From an uncultured Eubacteriales bacterium (GTDB lineage Bacteria > Bacillota > Clostridia > Christensenellales > CAG-917): a DNA stretch of 7,701 nucleotides. Shown here one piece after another: positions 6,038 through 7,701 of the stretch. The notes under the pieces are model-generated. The model saw only the letters and a program-made list of their open reading frames with translations, made no database searches and was not told where the DNA came from. The position numbers were made by a program, and so were the translations under genes. Each line of letters opens with the position of its first letter. Position 1 is the first letter of the stretch. Location: assembly GCA_900551145.1 (NCBI GenBank), contig URUQ01000059.1, positions 1 to 7,701 of the forward strand, read 5' to 3'.

Positions 6038-7624
6038 ATGACGACGAAGTTTTTTGAAGAATTTACGATAAAGAGCAAAGGTGAGTTTCCTATGCTCAAA
6101 TTGAATTCCGCAACCTACTACAAGCAACAGCGAGAGTTGGTCGTTAAGTTTATTATTTCCGCATTCGAGGTGCGCGCTTTCGACGATGAAAGCAAAAAGA
6201 AAGTTCAAAGTATAATCGAAGAGATGTTTTCGGGAATAACCGTTAGCGTACAATATATTCGCACGTATGCGGACGCGAACGTCGTCAAAAACAAGGTGTT
6301 GGAGTTCTTTAACCGCACCAATCAAATGATTTTCAGACGAATCAACGACGAAACGCTCAATATAGAGGTGGGAGATAACGATATTGACGTCAAATTGACT
6401 TTCGATACGCCTACTTATAAAATGCTTATGGCTGGGGATTTGCTCGATAGATTGTACGATTGCCTCGATTGCTCGTTCAATCAACATATAGATATAGTCA
6501 CGGAAGAAGACGTGCTAAAAAAAGAAGAGGCAATAGAGGATATACATATAGACACGACGGTTAAAGTCGATCCGTCTATGCGACTCGTAGAGACGAGAAC
6601 GGGTGCAAAAGTGTATTCGAGAGGCAAAATCGACGGAATTTCGCAAATGCCAAACTATATAATCGACGTAAAAGGTGCGTGCGACAACATAGTTTTGTGC
6701 GGTAAAATCTCGCAAATAGAAAAGAAAACGTACAAAAACAAGCGTTACAATCCCGACGATGCCAAAACCGGCCCCGAAATGCTTCCTTTCGTAAAATTCG
6801 TACTCGACGATACTACGGCAAGGATAGACAGCGTGTGTTTTGCGAGTAAAGACGAGGAAGTGGACAAAATTCTTGCACTCAAAGAGCAATCCCAAGTCGA
6901 TTGTATGGGCAAGGTGAGTTGGTCGCAATTTGCCGGAGCGTGGTCTTTTACGGTCAACGCAATATTCGAGGCCGATATCAACTTTGACAGTATTCATCTA
7001 ACCTCTGCAAAGCCAGTGCCGGACAAATACGTTACGATTAAACCCGAGTCGTATGTCGATACGACGCAAAAGAGCCTGTTAGATATGGGAAAAGTTGAGG
7101 AAATCAATCCGTACTTCAAGGGCAAAACTTTCGTGGTGTTTGACCTCGAAACGACTGATTTAAAGACGGATTTGGCGGAGATTATCGAGCTTGCGGCACT
7201 CAAAATCGTAGACGGAGTGGAAACGGAAACCTTCCAAACGCTTATCAAACCCGTGGCAACGATATCGCCCGTGATAACCGAACTTACGCATATATCCAAC
7301 GCAATGGTGCTCGACGCGCCGAGCGTGGAAAGTGTAATTCCCGACTTTTTCAAGTTTGCGCACGGTGCGATACTTTGCGGACACAATATAGCGGGGTACG
7401 ACTATCCGATATTGAGCAGAATCGCAGAAAAATCGGGTTATCATTTTGACAACGAACTTGTCGATACGCTGTTGCTTGCAAGAAGATATCTTACGGAACT
7501 TCCCAACTGTAAACTCGAAACCATATCCAAAGCGTACGGCATATCGCACGAGAACGCACACCGCGCGATGAGCGACGTTTTTGCAACGGCTGGCGCACTG
7601 AAAATCATTGCGCAAAGAATGTAA
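6038..7624 (+). CDS. PolC-related DEDDh 3'-5' exonuclease lacking PHP and polymerase domains
   Basis: The 528 residues resemble the front part of Gram-positive replicative polymerase PolC (about 1,440 aa in B. subtilis). About 18–155 follow the PolC N-terminal domain. A charged stretch at about 155–200 leads to an OB-fold-like region (about 205–315: IVLCGKIS, then FVKFVLDDTTARIDSVCF and VDCMGKVSW), with an extra basic loop at about 229–247. A polar linker (320–362) leads to a complete exonuclease: VVFDLETTDL with Asp369 and Glu371, GHNIAGYD with Asp455, and HRAMSD with His508 and Asp513. All five DEDDh residues are present, so 3'-5' DNA exonuclease activity is expected. In PolC the exonuclease is inserted in a PHP domain; here neither PHP half nor polymerase follows. 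The stop is a clean TAA after ALKIIAQRM. The gene sits after ispG, where polC is usual. A trans-acting proofreading factor is inferred; a repair nuclease is the alternative. Confidence 0.85.
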   Translation: MTTKFFEEFTIKSKGEFPMLKLNSATYYKQQRELVVKFIISAFEVRAFDDESKKKVQSIIEEMFSGITVSVQYIRTYADANVVKNKVLEFFNRTNQMIFRRINDETLNIEVGDNDIDVKLTFDTPTYKMLMAGDLLDRLYDCLDCSFNQHIDIVTEEDVLKKEEAIEDIHIDTTVKVDPSMRLVETRTGAKVYSRGKIDGISQMPNYIIDVKGACDNIVLCGKISQIEKKTYKNKRYNPDDAKTGPEMLPFVKFVLDDTTARIDSVCFASKDEEVDKILALKEQSQVDCMGKVSWSQFAGAWSFTVNAIFEADINFDSIHLTSAKPVPDKYVTIKPESYVDTTQKSLLDMGKVEEINPYFKGKTFVVFDLETTDLKTDLAEIIELAALKIVDGVETETFQTLIKPVATISPVITELTHISNAMVLDAPSVESVIPDFFKFAHGAILCGHNIAGYDYPILSRIAEKSGYHFDNELVDTLLLARRYLTELPNCKLETISKAYGISHENAHRAMSDVFATAGALKIIAQRM

Positions 7625-7666
7625 GAGATAAAAATCGAATATATTGCATCTATTTTGTAAAAACGC

Positions 7667-7695
7667 TTGCAATGTTATCGCAGATATGTTATATT
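7667..7695 (+). promoter_or_regulatory. Sigma-70/SigA-type promoter with extended -10, reading out of the window
   Basis: TTGCAA (7667–7672) matches four of six positions of the -35 consensus. It is followed after exactly 17 bases by TATATT (7690–7695), five of six of the -10 consensus. TG at 7687–7688 forms an extended -10. Transcription would start at or just past the window end. This begins a new transcription unit 43 bases after the exonuclease stop. In 7625–7666 I see no clear terminator, only a 6-bp inverted repeat ATTGCA/TGCAAT (7643–7648 and 7668–7673) whose right arm overlaps the -35. Confidence 0.65.
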
Positions 7696-7701
7696 TTAGA
7701 T

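Noticed and set aside
7643..7673. Inverted repeat ATTGCA/TGCAAT as a terminator of the exonuclease gene
   Set aside because: Only six base pairs with a 19-base loop and no following T tract. It overlaps the -35 of the outgoing promoter, which explains the right arm better.

Overview
The window looks like chromosomal DNA from an uncultured low-to-moderate GC Bacillota, most likely a Clostridia-type bacterium from a metagenome. The evidence is gene order. frr–uppS–cdsA–dxr–rseP–ispG followed by a polC-related gene is the conserved housekeeping cluster of that phylum, and PolC-type sequences are largely confined to it and close relatives. All seven genes are on the plus strand. I found no tRNA, rRNA, CRISPR array, insertion sequence or phage gene.

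Layout. Bases 1–50 are not biological: they are an unremoved Illumina/Nextera i7 adapter ending in the Tn5 mosaic end. Genuine sequence starts at about base 51, inside frr (ribosome recycling factor), whose first ~59 codons are missing. uppS (433–1086) overlaps the frr stop by one base. A 246-base gap follows with a strong hairpin terminator, direct repeats and inverted repeats. Then come cdsA (1333–2301), dxr (2409–3560), rseP (3562–4857, one base after dxr), ispG (4923–5987) and a PolC-related exonuclease gene (6038–7624). A well-formed sigma-70-type promoter at 7667–7695 points out of the window.

How the genes fit together. dxr and ispG are steps of the MEP isoprenoid pathway. uppS would use its products to build the polyprenyl carrier lipid for cell-wall synthesis. 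cdsA makes CDP-diacylglycerol for phospholipids. rseP is a membrane site-2 protease. The cluster therefore combines isoprenoid and envelope-lipid supply with ribosome recycling at one end and a DNA replication-type nuclease at the other.

Most notable points. (1) The gene in the polC position encodes only 528 residues: a PolC-like N-terminal domain, an OB fold and a complete DEDDh exonuclease. The PHP domain and the whole polymerase are absent, and a new promoter follows the stop. It looks like a proofreading module detached from PolC in place. (2) UppS is unusually short (217 aa) and, by hand alignment to E. coli UppS, carries Tyr for the conserved His43 and Asn for Trp75. (3) RseP has two tandem PDZ-like units sharing a near-repeat. 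(4) A 14-bp inverted repeat spans the end of ispG.
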